From: Pseudoduganella ginsengisoli
GTDB lineage: Bacteria; Pseudomonadota; Gammaproteobacteria; Burkholderiales; Burkholderiaceae_D
Direction: 5' to 3'
DNA length: 64,000 nucleotides
NCBI RefSeq assembly: GCF_009720865.1
Contig: NZ_WNLA01000028.1
Coordinates: 1 to 64,000, forward strand
The notes under the pieces are model-generated. The model saw only the letters and a program-made list of their open reading frames with translations. It was not told where the DNA came from and did no database searches. Shown here in pieces: positions 8,367-16,385 of the stretch; position 1 is the first letter of the stretch, and each line of letters begins with the position of its first letter. The position numbers and the translations under genes are program-made.

Positions 8367-9263
8367 ATGAAAAACGTCAACGTTAATAAATTTGCCCGCC
8401 CGCGCTTGCTGGTCGTCGGCTGCGGCGATGTCGGTATGCGCTTGCTGCCACTGGTACGGCACGCGTTTCGCGTCATTGCCATCACCAGCCAGCCGGAGCG
8501 CTGTGCGCAATTGCGGGCTGCCGGCGCCGTGCCGCTGGTAGCCAATCTGGACCACCCAGCAACCCTGCGCCGCCTTAAAGGGCTGGCGCGCCATGTCGTG
8601 CACCTGGCGCCACCGCAGCCCGCAGGCCACACGGATGAGCGCACGCGCCATCTGACCGCCATTTTACCCGAGCGGGGGCGGCTGGTTTACATCAGCACCA
8701 CCGGCGTTTATGGCGATTGCCAGGGGGCGTGGGTCGATGAAAGCCGCCCCGTTGCCCCGCGCAATGCCCGAGCCATCCGCCGCGTCGACGCGGAACAGGT
8801 ATTAAGAAAGTGGGCGCGGCGCAGCGGCAGTGTGCTGTCGATCTTGCGCGCACCGGGCATTTATGCGGAAGACCGCTTGCCGCTGGAGCGTTTGAAAGCA
8901 GGTACGCCCGCGCTGCGCGGCGAAGATGACGTGTACACCAACCACATCCATGCAGACGACTTGGCGCGGGCCATAGCGCGGGCGCTGTTCAAGGGGCTGC
9001 CGGGCAGGGTGGTCAATGCGTCCGATGACAGCGACATGAAGATGGCGGAGTATTTCGATGCGGTGGCCGATGCGTTTGACTTGCCGCGGCCGCCACGGCT
9101 GCCCCGTGACGAATTGCGACAAGTGGTTACTCCCGCACTGCTGTCGTTCATGTCGGAATCGCGGCGTTTGCGCAACAACCGGCTGAAGCACGAACTGGGA
9201 TTGACGTTGCTTTATAAAAAGGTTGTGGATTGTCTACAACAACGAAAGCCTGGCGTCAGGTAG
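8367..9263 (+). CDS. NAD(P)-binding epimerase/dehydratase-family protein (YeeZ-like)
   Basis: A 298-residue atypical/extended SDR. The N-terminal Rossmann motif reads LLVVGCGDVGMRL, followed by YISTTGVYGDCQGAWVDE, which holds the Thr and Tyr of the active region, then a basic segment and LRAPGIYAEDRLP. E. coli YeeZ has the same outline. The specific reaction is unknown. The start codon ATG 8367 is only 13 bases from the divergent reductase start. The stop (TAG 9261-9263) directly precedes the next small gene. Confidence 0.75.
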   Translation: MKNVNVNKFARPRLLVVGCGDVGMRLLPLVRHAFRVIAITSQPERCAQLRAAGAVPLVANLDHPATLRRLKGLARHVVHLAPPQPAGHTDERTRHLTAILPERGRLVYISTTGVYGDCQGAWVDESRPVAPRNARAIRRVDAEQVLRKWARRSGSVLSILRAPGIYAEDRLPLERLKAGTPALRGEDDVYTNHIHADDLARAIARALFKGLPGRVVNASDDSDMKMAEYFDAVADAFDLPRPPRLPRDELRQVVTPALLSFMSESRRLRNNRLKHELGLTLLYKKVVDCLQQRKPGVR

Positions 9264-9305
9264 GTGGAGCATAATCAATTCCACGACGTACTTGCTGGAG
9301 AGCAT

Positions 9306-9566
9306 ATGCAAACCATTCCGCATCCTACGAAGGAACAGGTTCGCTTATATATGATGTTGCGTGGCAGGGCTCATCACCCGCCGCCAGCGCCGGATGAAAT
9401 CCGGCGCCAGCTGGGCTGGAGCTGGCGTTGTGAAGATGCTACGCCTTGCCTGATTTTCCCGTCGCCCCAGTTTGGCTTGTTTTTCCCCGGCACCCTCGCA
9501 CAGTTGAGCGCTGCCTTGGCCGTGGAGTGGATGTTTGTGGCGTCCGGCTTCTATGGCCGGCACTGA
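9306..9566 (+). CDS. Conserved-looking small hypothetical protein (86 aa)
   Basis: Starts at ATG 9306, nine bases after GGAG; the frame can be extended to a GTG at 9264 immediately after the upstream stop, but that start lacks a ribosome-binding site. The protein is rich in Pro, Trp and Leu with an H-H-P-P-P-A-P segment and no signal peptide. I do not recognise a family. It may be co-transcribed with the upstream YeeZ-like gene (42 bases apart). Confidence 0.55.
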   Translation: MQTIPHPTKEQVRLYMMLRGRAHHPPPAPDEIRRQLGWSWRCEDATPCLIFPSPQFGLFFPGTLAQLSAALAVEWMFVASGFYGRH

Positions 9567-9821
9567 CAAATCGATAACGAAAAACAACGATTCCGTTATT
9601 TAACAATTCCTACCACAGCTGGCAAGTGAGAAATCTATCAAATTCTCACAAATTTCTCGCTAGATTAGCCTATAAGCAATAAAAACGTGTATCATACGGG
9701 TCATGTGCTATAAAACATAGCAAAACCCCCTATGTAGGGTAGCGCTCTACCGTATTTATTCCGTTAAATATTTTGTGAAAGTGTGGCCTTTGTACAACAT
9801 TGGCTGCTAGGGAAAAGACAA
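9567..9821. other. AT-rich intergenic region upstream of the small HTH gene
   Basis: These 255 bases are clearly more AT-rich than the surroundings. They hold several short dyads: GAGAAAT ... ATTTCTC around 9628-9660 and GGTAGCGCTCTACC around 9738-9753. TTGTGA at 9773 could be a -35, but no convincing -10 follows. No ORF with a ribosome-binding site was seen. It may be an autoregulatory operator region for the HTH protein. Confidence 0.4.
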
Positions 9822-10067
9822 ATGACTACCTCTCTCAAGGAAATCACTTCTTCGGCTACGTACAACCCTAACCGTGTACTGGACGCGATCATTGAAAAAC
9901 TGCAGCTGAAAAATGACGCAGCGCTGTCGCGCGCATTGGAAGTGGCGCCGCCGGTGATCAGCAAGATTCGTCACAACACGCTGCCAATCGGCGCAACCAT
10001 CCTGATCCGTATGCACGAAATCAGCGATTTCAGCATCCGTGAACTGCGTGAAATGATGTCCGCCTGA
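9822..10067 (+). CDS. Small Cro/C1-like helix-turn-helix protein
   Basis: An 81-residue probable DNA-binding protein. Residues about 35-60 (DAALSRALEVAPPVISKIRH) match the helix-turn-helix layout of XRE/Cro repressors, with the second helix ending in ISKIRHN and a following GATILIRMHEISDFSIRELREMM helix pair. ATG 9822 has AGGGA eight bases upstream; the open frame could begin at 9783 without a ribosome-binding site. It has its own strong terminator. There are no phage genes nearby, so it is not obviously a prophage repressor. It lies next to the AYSG-repeat genes, which it could regulate, but this is inference. Confidence 0.7.
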   Translation: MTTSLKEITSSATYNPNRVLDAIIEKLQLKNDAALSRALEVAPPVISKIRHNTLPIGATILIRMHEISDFSIRELREMMSA

Positions 10068-10086
10068 TTTGGCGTATCGAAAAGCA

Positions 10087-10130
10087 ACGGGCCGCTACCT
10101 AAAACCAGTAGCGGCCCGTTGTTGTTTTTA
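10087..10130. terminator. Strong bidirectional terminator
   Basis: A perfect 13-bp stem (10087-10099 with 10109-10121, nine-base loop) is followed by GTTGTTTTT on the plus strand and by GCTTTT on the minus strand. It separates the HTH gene from the convergent AYSGVP-repeat gene and can serve both. Confidence 0.85.
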
Positions 10131-10132
10131 GA

Positions 10133-11071
10133 TCAGGCTGCAGGCGTCAGGCGCGGGCGCTCGACGTACATATCCGCAACACTGCGGGCCGATGCGCCAG
10201 GTACGCCGGAGTAGGCCGTTTGCGCGGCGGGCACGCCGGAGTAGGCGGTTTTGGCCTGGGCCGTTGGCACACCCGAGTACGCTACGGCCGGCACGCCCGA
10301 ATAAGCGGTTTTGGCTTGCGCGGCAGGCACGCCAGAATAGGCGGTTTTCGCCTGTGCCGTTGGCACGCCGGAATACGCTGTCTTGGCTTGTGCGGTAGGC
10401 ACGCCAGAGTAGGCTGTTTTCGCTTGTGCAGTCGGTACACCGGAATAGGCCGTCTTGGCTTGTGCAGTCGGTACACCGGAATAGGCTGTCTTGGCTTGTG
10501 CAGCCGGTACGCCAGAGTAGGCTGTTTTCGCTTGTGCAGTCGGTACACCCGAATAAGCCACGGTTGGCACACCAGAATAAGCCGTCTTCGCTTCAGCGGC
10601 TGGCACACCGGAATAGGCAACGGTAGGCACGCCGGAATACGCTGCGTCGGCTTGCTGGGTTGGCACGCCCGAGTATGCTGCTTCCGCTTTCAGATAACTT
10701 TCGCCAAACGTTGCTTCATACAGTTCGCGCATGCGGTCGCCCACACGGTGGTGTACTTCTTCATCCTCTTCGCCGCGCAAGCCGATGTAGGGGAAGTGGT
10801 GCAGGAAATAGCCAAACACGGCTTCGCAGTCAGCCGCATACTTCATCGTGTCCAGGATGTGGTAGTGCCAGAATGTATCGACATCCATCAGCGGAGCAGT
10901 CTGCTCATGCGGGAATGTCTTCATCAGGTACAGGAAACGGCGGTATTCGAACTCCACCGCATTAGCTTTTTGCAAAGACCAGCCTTCACCGGACGCTTCG
11001 TGCATCAGTTTGACTTTGATCGGCTCCAGATCGAGGTCGGCAATGGCTTGAAAGCTTTCTGCTGAAATCAT
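10133..11071 (-). CDS. GRDP-like domain protein with 15 AYSGVP repeats (paralogue A)
   Basis: A 312-residue protein of unknown function in three parts. Residues 1-130 form a conserved domain with WSLQKANAVEFEYRRFL, then DVDTFWHYHILDTMKYAADC and FLHHFPYIGLRG, which looks like the bacterial glycine-rich-domain-protein-like (GRDP/DUF1399) domain; its clustered His and Cys could bind metal. From about 132 there are 15 copies of AYSGVP, mostly in a 12-residue period (AYSGVPTAQAKT), some shortened to 8. The tail ends MYVERPRLTPAA. No signal peptide or membrane segment is seen. ATG 11071 is preferred over 11080: it has AAGGA nine bases away and aligns with paralogue B. Codons vary between repeats while A-Y-S-G stays fixed. 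Confidence 0.85.
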   Translation of the reverse strand: MISAESFQAIADLDLEPIKVKLMHEASGEGWSLQKANAVEFEYRRFLYLMKTFPHEQTAPLMDVDTFWHYHILDTMKYAADCEAVFGYFLHHFPYIGLRGEEDEEVHHRVGDRMRELYEATFGESYLKAEAAYSGVPTQQADAAYSGVPTVAYSGVPAAEAKTAYSGVPTVAYSGVPTAQAKTAYSGVPAAQAKTAYSGVPTAQAKTAYSGVPTAQAKTAYSGVPTAQAKTAYSGVPTAQAKTAYSGVPAAQAKTAYSGVPAVAYSGVPTAQAKTAYSGVPAAQTAYSGVPGASARSVADMYVERPRLTPAA

Positions 11072-11194
11072 GAGTGACATTCCTTATAAAAGGTTCAGTT
11101 GTCGGAATTGGATCGATGCGGATGTTGGCTGCGGCGGCCGGCGCGCTCTGGCTCACATTTTGGGAACAAGAGTTGATTCGTGTCAACGAAATCT

Positions 11195-11222
11195 AGTATA
11201 AGCAGACTGTTGTAGATTGCAA
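11195..11222 (-). promoter_or_regulatory. Probable promoter of AYSGVP-repeat gene
   Basis: On the minus strand TTGCAA (11217-11222) is followed after 16 bases by TATACT (11195-11200), a fair sigma-70 promoter. It would give a leader of about 118 bases before the ATG at 11071. A second TTGACA at 11181-11186 has only a weak -10 (CAAAAT). Confidence 0.5.
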
Positions 11223-11253
11223 GCGAGGGGGTTCAATCGTGCGTAGGGGAAAA

Positions 11254-11287
11254 AATACTTGTGGGAACAAAGAGTTATTGTTCCCAC
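11254..11287 (-). terminator. Rho-independent terminator after the AYSGIA-repeat gene
   Basis: A perfect 10-bp stem GTGGGAACAA / TTGTTCCCAC (11261-11270, 11278-11287) is followed on the minus strand by AAGTATTTTTT. It lies 24 bases after the stop of the AYSGIA gene, so the two repeat genes are separate transcription units. Confidence 0.8.
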
Positions 11288-11310
11288 GTCCCTACTAAAA
11301 GACTAGTGAA

Positions 11311-12372
11311 TTAAGCGGTTACGGGCAGGCGTGGACGAACAGTATAAAACGCTGCCAAGTCTTGCTTGCCGCTGGCGATGCCGGAATACGCCGTTTGCGT
11401 GTTGCCTTGTTCGGCCATGCCTTGTGCCGCGATGCCGGAGTAAGCGGTTTGTGCTCCGCCCTGTTCAGCGTTGCGTTGTGCGGCAATGCCGGAGTAGGCG
11501 GTTTTCGCAGCAATGCCGGAATACGCAGTTTGCGCACCGGCCTGTTCAGCCTTGCCTTGCGCAGCAATGCCCGAGTACGCGGTTTTCGCGGCAATGCCGG
11601 AATACGCCGTTTGTGCACCGGCCTGTTCAGCCTTGCCTTGCGCAGCAATGCCCGAGTACGCGGTTTTCGCGGCAATGCCGGAATACGCAGTTTGTGCACC
11701 AGCCTGTTCAGCCTTGCCTTGCGCAGCAATGCCAGAGTATGCGGTTTTCGCGGCAATGCCGGAATACGCAGTTTGTGTACCAGCCTGTTCAGCCTTGCCT
11801 TGCGCAGCAATACCCGAGTACGCGGTTTTCGCGGCAATGCCGGAATAGGCAGTTTGTGCTCCAGCCTGTTCAGCGTTGTCTCGTGCAGCAATGCCCGAGT
11901 AGGCGGTCTTCGCGGCAATGCCGGAATAAGCAGTTTGTGCGCCAGCCTGTTCAGCCTGTGCGGCAATCCCCGAGTATGCCGTGCCGGCCGTAGCGCGGAT
12001 GTATTCTTCGCCAAACGTTTCTTCGTACAATTCTTTCATGCGCTGGCCGACGCGGTGGTGCGCTTCTTCATCGGCTTCGCCGCGCAGGCCGATGTACGGG
12101 AAGTGGTGCAGGAAGTAGCCAAACACGGCTTCGCAATCAGCCGCATATTTCAGCGTATCGAGGATGTGGTAGTGCCAGAACGTGTCAACATCAACCAGCG
12201 GCGCTGTCTGTTCATCCGGATATTTCTTCATCAGGATCAGGAAACGGCGATATTCGAATTCGATCGCATTGGCGCGTTCGAGGCTCCAGCCTTCACCAGA
12301 TTCCTTGTGCATCAGTTTGACTTTAATCGGTTCCAGGTCCAGTTCCGCAATGGCTTTGTAAGCGTCGTTCAT
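11311..12372 (-). CDS. GRDP-like domain protein with 15 AYSGIA repeats (paralogue B)
   Basis: A 353-residue paralogue of the neighbouring repeat protein. Residues 1-130 are about four-fifths identical to it and hold the same D-T-F-W-H-Y-H segment (63-69), an A-A-D-C at 77-80 and H-H at 89-90. Residues 131-333 carry 15 copies of TAYSGIA. Short spacers (AK) alternate with long ones (AQGKAEQAGAQ), giving a 27-residue super-repeat of two motifs. The tail FYTVRPRLPVTA matches the other protein's tail. No signal peptide or membrane segment is seen. ATG 12372 is preceded by AAAGGAAC. Function unknown; multi-core peptide precursor, repetitive structural protein and modification substrate are all possible. 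Confidence 0.87.
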   Translation of the reverse strand: MNDAYKAIAELDLEPIKVKLMHKESGEGWSLERANAIEFEYRRFLILMKKYPDEQTAPLVDVDTFWHYHILDTLKYAADCEAVFGYFLHHFPYIGLRGEADEEAHHRVGQRMKELYEETFGEEYIRATAGTAYSGIAAQAEQAGAQTAYSGIAAKTAYSGIAARDNAEQAGAQTAYSGIAAKTAYSGIAAQGKAEQAGTQTAYSGIAAKTAYSGIAAQGKAEQAGAQTAYSGIAAKTAYSGIAAQGKAEQAGAQTAYSGIAAKTAYSGIAAQGKAEQAGAQTAYSGIAAKTAYSGIAAQRNAEQGGAQTAYSGIAAQGMAEQGNTQTAYSGIASGKQDLAAFYTVRPRLPVTA

Positions 12373-12496
12373 TAGTTCGTTCCTTTCAGTTGTTGAGCAG
12401 GGGCACTACAGGAAGGATTCTTGTCTTATTGGAACGACTGGAACTTGATATGCATCAACATGCATTCAGGAAATTCTTAATTGCAACAGAATTGTC

Positions 12497-14299
12497 CTAT
12501 ACGAATTGCTCAATGCGGGGATAGGCCGCGCCTGCCTGCAGCAGCGGCGCCGACACCTTGATCACGGTGCCTTTGCCCGGTTCGCTTTCGATGGCGCATG
12601 TGCCGCCCAGTAAATTGATGCGTTCTTCTATGCCGACCAGCCCGAACGAGCCGAACTTGTTGCGGCTGCGTGCATGCAGGCCCACGCCGTTGTCGCTGAT
12701 CGTCAGGCTCAGCATGCTGTTTTCCTGGCGCAGTTCGACTTTGACGACGCTGGCATGCGCGTGCTGGGCCACATTGCTCAGCGATTCCTGCAAAATGCGG
12801 AAGTACGCGATAGCGCAATGGTCATCGATGCCATCGTCGCCGCCGCTTTCTATGAATTCACAAACGATGCCCGAGCGTTGCCGGAATTGGGCGATTTGCC
12901 ATTCCACGGCTGCGCCCAGTCCCAGGTCCAGCACATTGGGCCGCAAATCATTGATGATTTGCCGCACGCTGCGGATCGTGTGGTCGATTTGCGCCAGCGT
13001 CCAGCGCGCCCGCGCATGCAGGCGGGGATGGCGGTGGCTGGTGCGGGTGGCCAGCACGTCTGCTTCAATGCGCAGCGCCAGTAAATTCTGGCCCAGGTCA
13101 TCGTGGATTTCGCGGGCAATGCGTTTGCGTTCTTCTTCCTTGATCTGTTCCGCATGGGCTGCCAGCCGGCGCAGTCTCAGGTGCGACAATTGCAGTTTGG
13201 CCTGGCTGTCGCGCAACTCTTTCGTCATCAGCTTGGCCATGCGGATAGCCCGCAGCCGCGACGACGACAGCGTATGGAACAGCGCGTAAATCAGCATCGA
13301 GCCGCCCAAGCCCGTCAGCAATGCCAGCCAAGGCAGGAATTGGTCATAATGCGAATACAGCGCTTGCCGGGGCGCCGTAAATTCCGCGCGCCACACACGG
13401 CCATTGAAGTCGATCGGCAACATGTAGTGGAGCGTATCGTGGTCGTCCGGCCCGGCTACGCCCATTCCCTTGCTGTCGAACAGCAAGGTGTGGCCGCCAT
13501 CGGAATCCTGGTCGCCGATATCTTGCAGCGTCAGCCGGGCATTACGCACCGGCATTTCTTCCAGGGCCCCCAGGACCAGCCGGTAGACGGAAAATCCAAT
13601 GCCGACCGAGCCTACGTAGGCGGCACGGCGCTGTTCCACCGTGGCCAGCGGCAGGTTGGGGCGGTAAACCGGCATCCGCATGGCCAGCACCGCATCGCGG
13701 TCACTGGCGTCAAAACCGATCGGCACGCCCGAGGCAGTCAGTGCACCCGTATCGCGTCCCCGCGCCAGCGCCTGGGCCACCACGGCGCGGGACGCGATAT
13801 CAATGCCGAACTTTTCTTCTTGCCCGGCCATCGGTTCCATCAGCGTGATGATGGCAGCATCGTGGTCCGGACCGGGCTGCCGGGCTGGCAAGTCCGGGCC
13901 GCCGTCATCCCGTCCATGGATGGACAAACGCTGGCCTAGCGTGGCGCGCTGCCCGGCCGGCACGTGCTGCGCATAGTTGATGCTGGTGATGGCGGGGAAA
14001 TTGCGGGGCAAATCAAGCCCCTTCACATAACGGTGAAAACCATCGCTGGAAATGGTTTCAGCACTCTGGAAATAGCTGGCCGTACCCCGCAACACATCCG
14101 TGTAGGCTTTGATCGCGTTGCTAATGATGTACTGGCTGCTGCGCGCATGGTTGCGGAAGCGGCTGTTGACTTCACTGTCCAGGGATTTTGCCGTCGCGCC
14201 ATACAGCAGTACCCCCACGCCCAGCGACAGCAGGACACCGGTCCACCATAGCGGCTTGGTGGGGGCGAACAACTCTTTCTGGACCAATTTCAGGGGCAT
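12497..14299 (-). CDS. CHASE-domain sensor histidine kinase (NarX/DesK type)
   Basis: A 600-residue inner-membrane receptor kinase. TM1 is about residues 18-35, a periplasmic CHASE domain fills about 60-310, TM2 is about 322-344, then a HisKA_3 dimerisation helix with the phospho-acceptor H399 in REIHDDLGQN and a HATPase_c domain with ISDNGVGL and GSFGLVGIEERI. CHASE domains sense small molecules outside the cytoplasm; the ligand here is unknown. No response regulator lies beside it in this window, so it is an orphan kinase, expected to pair with a LuxR/NarL-type regulator. A promoter with an 18-bp palindrome lies upstream. Confidence 0.88.
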   Translation of the reverse strand: MPLKLVQKELFAPTKPLWWTGVLLSLGVGVLLYGATAKSLDSEVNSRFRNHARSSQYIISNAIKAYTDVLRGTASYFQSAETISSDGFHRYVKGLDLPRNFPAITSINYAQHVPAGQRATLGQRLSIHGRDDGGPDLPARQPGPDHDAAIITLMEPMAGQEEKFGIDIASRAVVAQALARGRDTGALTASGVPIGFDASDRDAVLAMRMPVYRPNLPLATVEQRRAAYVGSVGIGFSVYRLVLGALEEMPVRNARLTLQDIGDQDSDGGHTLLFDSKGMGVAGPDDHDTLHYMLPIDFNGRVWRAEFTAPRQALYSHYDQFLPWLALLTGLGGSMLIYALFHTLSSSRLRAIRMAKLMTKELRDSQAKLQLSHLRLRRLAAHAEQIKEEERKRIAREIHDDLGQNLLALRIEADVLATRTSHRHPRLHARARWTLAQIDHTIRSVRQIINDLRPNVLDLGLGAAVEWQIAQFRQRSGIVCEFIESGGDDGIDDHCAIAYFRILQESLSNVAQHAHASVVKVELRQENSMLSLTISDNGVGLHARSRNKFGSFGLVGIEERINLLGGTCAIESEPGKGTVIKVSAPLLQAGAAYPRIEQFV

Positions 14300-14353
14300 A
14301 AGGCTGGCCTAGCTCATCGGCAGGCAAAATTACTCGGCGCAAATAAGTTGCAT

Positions 14354-14396
14354 AATATATAAGCTGGTTGCAACTGGGGTCAAGAATATTCTTGAC
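14354..14396 (-). promoter_or_regulatory. Promoter of CHASE kinase with overlapping 18-bp palindrome
   Basis: On the minus strand TTGACC (14378-14383) is followed after 18 bases by TATATT (14354-14359). The perfect palindrome GTCAAGAATATTCTTGAC (14379-14396) covers the -35, a placement typical of a repressor operator or a dimeric activator site. The start codon is about 55 bases downstream of the -10. Confidence 0.6.
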
Positions 14397-14430
14397 AATT
14401 CGTTACAAAAAGTATGCTGTCTATGACAAA

Positions 14431-14463
14431 GGGTAGAAAAAAACCGCCTGAAGAGGCGGTTTT
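14431..14463 (-). terminator. glnS terminator
   Basis: A 9-bp stem AAACCGCCT / AGGCGGTTT (14441-14449, 14454-14462) is followed on the minus strand by TTTTTTTCTACCC. It starts about 18 bases beyond the glnS stop codon. Confidence 0.8.
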
Positions 14464-14480
14464 GGCCAGAATGGGTTGGG

Positions 14481-16253
14481 TTACTTCGCGGCGAAACTGT
14501 CTTTCAACGTCACGATGCGGTTGAACACGGGTTTGCCTGGCTGCGAATCCACGCGGTCGGCCACGAAGTAGCCATGGCGCTCGAACTGGTAGCGCTGGTC
14601 GCCCACGGCGTTTTTCATGCCTGGCTCCAGGTAAGCCGTGACGGTTTCCAGTGCATTCGGGTTCAGCGCGGCCATGAAGTCCTTGCCGCCCGCATCCGGC
14701 TGCGGATCTGTGAACAGGCGGTCATACAGGCGCACTTCCGCCTCCAGCGCGTCAGCGGCGGACACCCAGTGAATGTTGCCTTTGACTTTGTAATTGTCGG
14801 AACCCGGCGTGCCGGATTTGCTGTCCTCGAAGTACTTCACACGCACTGCCGTGACGTTGCCGTTTTCATCCTTGTCGTAACCGGTGCATTCAGTGACGAA
14901 GCCGTGGCGCAGGCGCACGCGGCTGCCTGGCTGGTCGCCCACCGGCGGCGTGTAACGGAAGTAACCTTTGGTTGGGGTTTCCATGAAGTCGTCCGCTTCG
15001 ATCCACAGTTCGCGCGTGAAGTTGAACTGGCGCGTGCCCATTTCCGGATGGTGCGGGTGGACCGGGCACGAGCATGGCTCGCTGGCGTCGGCCGGGAAGT
15101 TTTCCACGATCAGCTTCAAGGGACGCAGCACGGCGGTGGCGCGCGGCGCTTTCGGATCCAGGTCTTCGCGCACGCAGCCTTCCAAGGTGCTCATGTCGAT
15201 CCAGCCGTCCGACTTGGTGACGCCGATGCGTTCCGCGAACAATTGGATGGATTCCGGCGTGTAGCCGCGGCGGCGCAGGCCGACAATGGTGGGCATGCGC
15301 GGATCATCCCAGCCCGTCACGACGCCGTCCTCCACCAGCTGGCGCAGCTTGCGCTTGGACGTGATCACGTACGTCAGGTTCAGGCGCGAAAATTCATACT
15401 GTTTCGGCACGGGCAGCTTGAAGAAACCGCCTTTCGACAGGGTTTCCAGCAGCCAGTCGTAGAACGGGCGGTGGTCCTGGAATTCCAGCGTGCAAATCGA
15501 ATGCGTGATGTTTTCCAGCGCATCGGAAATCGGGTGCGTGTAGTCATACATCGGGTAAATGCACCAGGCATTGCCGGTACGCACGTGGTGTTCGTGGCGG
15601 ATCCGGTAAATCGCCGGGTCGCGCATATTCATGTTCGGCGACGACATCGCATCTTCGCTGATTTTTGCGCGCAGGATGTGCTCGCCATCCTTGTATTTGC
15701 CCGCTTTCATGTCACGGAACATTTGCAGCGATTCTTCGCGCGGACGGTTGCGGAACGGCGAATTCACGCCCGGCGTATTGAAATTGCCGCGGTTGGCCGC
15801 CATTTCCTCGGCGCTCTGGCTGTCCACGTAGGCATAGCCTTGGTTGATCAGGTATTCGGCCATTTCATACAGTTGGTCGAAATAATCGCTGGCATGGTGC
15901 AAGTGCACTTCATTGCCGTTGGGGCCTTGCCAGTTCCAGTCAAAGCCCAGCCACTTGACGCTGTCAATGATGGTATCGACGTATTCCTGTTCTTCTTTTT
16001 CCGGATTGGTGTCGTCAAAGCGCAGGTGGCAGCGGCCGTTATAGTCGCGCGCCAGGCCGAAATTCAGGCAAATCGACTTGGCGTGGCCCACGTGCAGGTA
16101 ACCGTTGGGCTCTGGCGGGAAGCGGGTGATGACGTTCGGCAAGCCTTCGCGGGTGTGGGTACCCGCCGCCAAGTCATTTTCGATAATGGCGCGCAGGAAG
16201 TTCGATGGCAGCGCAGGGGCCGCTGCAGCGGGATTTTTTTTGTCGTTACTCAT
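14481..16253 (-). CDS. glnS: Glutaminyl-tRNA synthetase
   Basis: A class I aminoacyl-tRNA synthetase of 590 residues that charges tRNA-Gln in the cytoplasm. The HIGH-type motif lies in PPEPNGYLHVGHAKS, FDDTNPEKEEQEYVD follows, and the KMSKS-equivalent is VITSKRKL. The C-terminal beta-barrel anticodon-binding region is complete. The N-terminus has an Ala/Pro-rich extension before FLRAIIENDL. ATG 16253 is adopted. It diverges from the mini-DnaJ gene. Confidence 0.96.
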   Translation of the reverse strand: MSNDKKNPAAAAPALPSNFLRAIIENDLAAGTHTREGLPNVITRFPPEPNGYLHVGHAKSICLNFGLARDYNGRCHLRFDDTNPEKEEQEYVDTIIDSVKWLGFDWNWQGPNGNEVHLHHASDYFDQLYEMAEYLINQGYAYVDSQSAEEMAANRGNFNTPGVNSPFRNRPREESLQMFRDMKAGKYKDGEHILRAKISEDAMSSPNMNMRDPAIYRIRHEHHVRTGNAWCIYPMYDYTHPISDALENITHSICTLEFQDHRPFYDWLLETLSKGGFFKLPVPKQYEFSRLNLTYVITSKRKLRQLVEDGVVTGWDDPRMPTIVGLRRRGYTPESIQLFAERIGVTKSDGWIDMSTLEGCVREDLDPKAPRATAVLRPLKLIVENFPADASEPCSCPVHPHHPEMGTRQFNFTRELWIEADDFMETPTKGYFRYTPPVGDQPGSRVRLRHGFVTECTGYDKDENGNVTAVRVKYFEDSKSGTPGSDNYKVKGNIHWVSAADALEAEVRLYDRLFTDPQPDAGGKDFMAALNPNALETVTAYLEPGMKNAVGDQRYQFERHGYFVADRVDSQPGKPVFNRIVTLKDSFAAK

Positions 16254-16385
16254 GTAAAAGTGAGAAAAACCGGATTTTTTGAAAGCGAAATGGTACGCAT
16301 TTTACCGTACCGGCCACCCCGGGCGGGACGGCATATGCTTTTCTGTAGGATAATTCGTCTTTATAACATCACGGGAGCTTCCTGA

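Noticed and set aside
10190..11995. Repeat arrays considered as CRISPR
   Set aside because: Repeat units are short, variable in period and lie inside open reading frames, with synonymous codon changes. No leader and no cas genes are present.
11362..12375. A 337-codon plus-strand open frame across the AYSGIA repeats
   Set aside because: Its repetitive Cys/Arg/Gly-rich translation arises from reading the repeat array backwards. The minus-strand frame has a conserved domain, a paralogue, a ribosome-binding site and a terminator.
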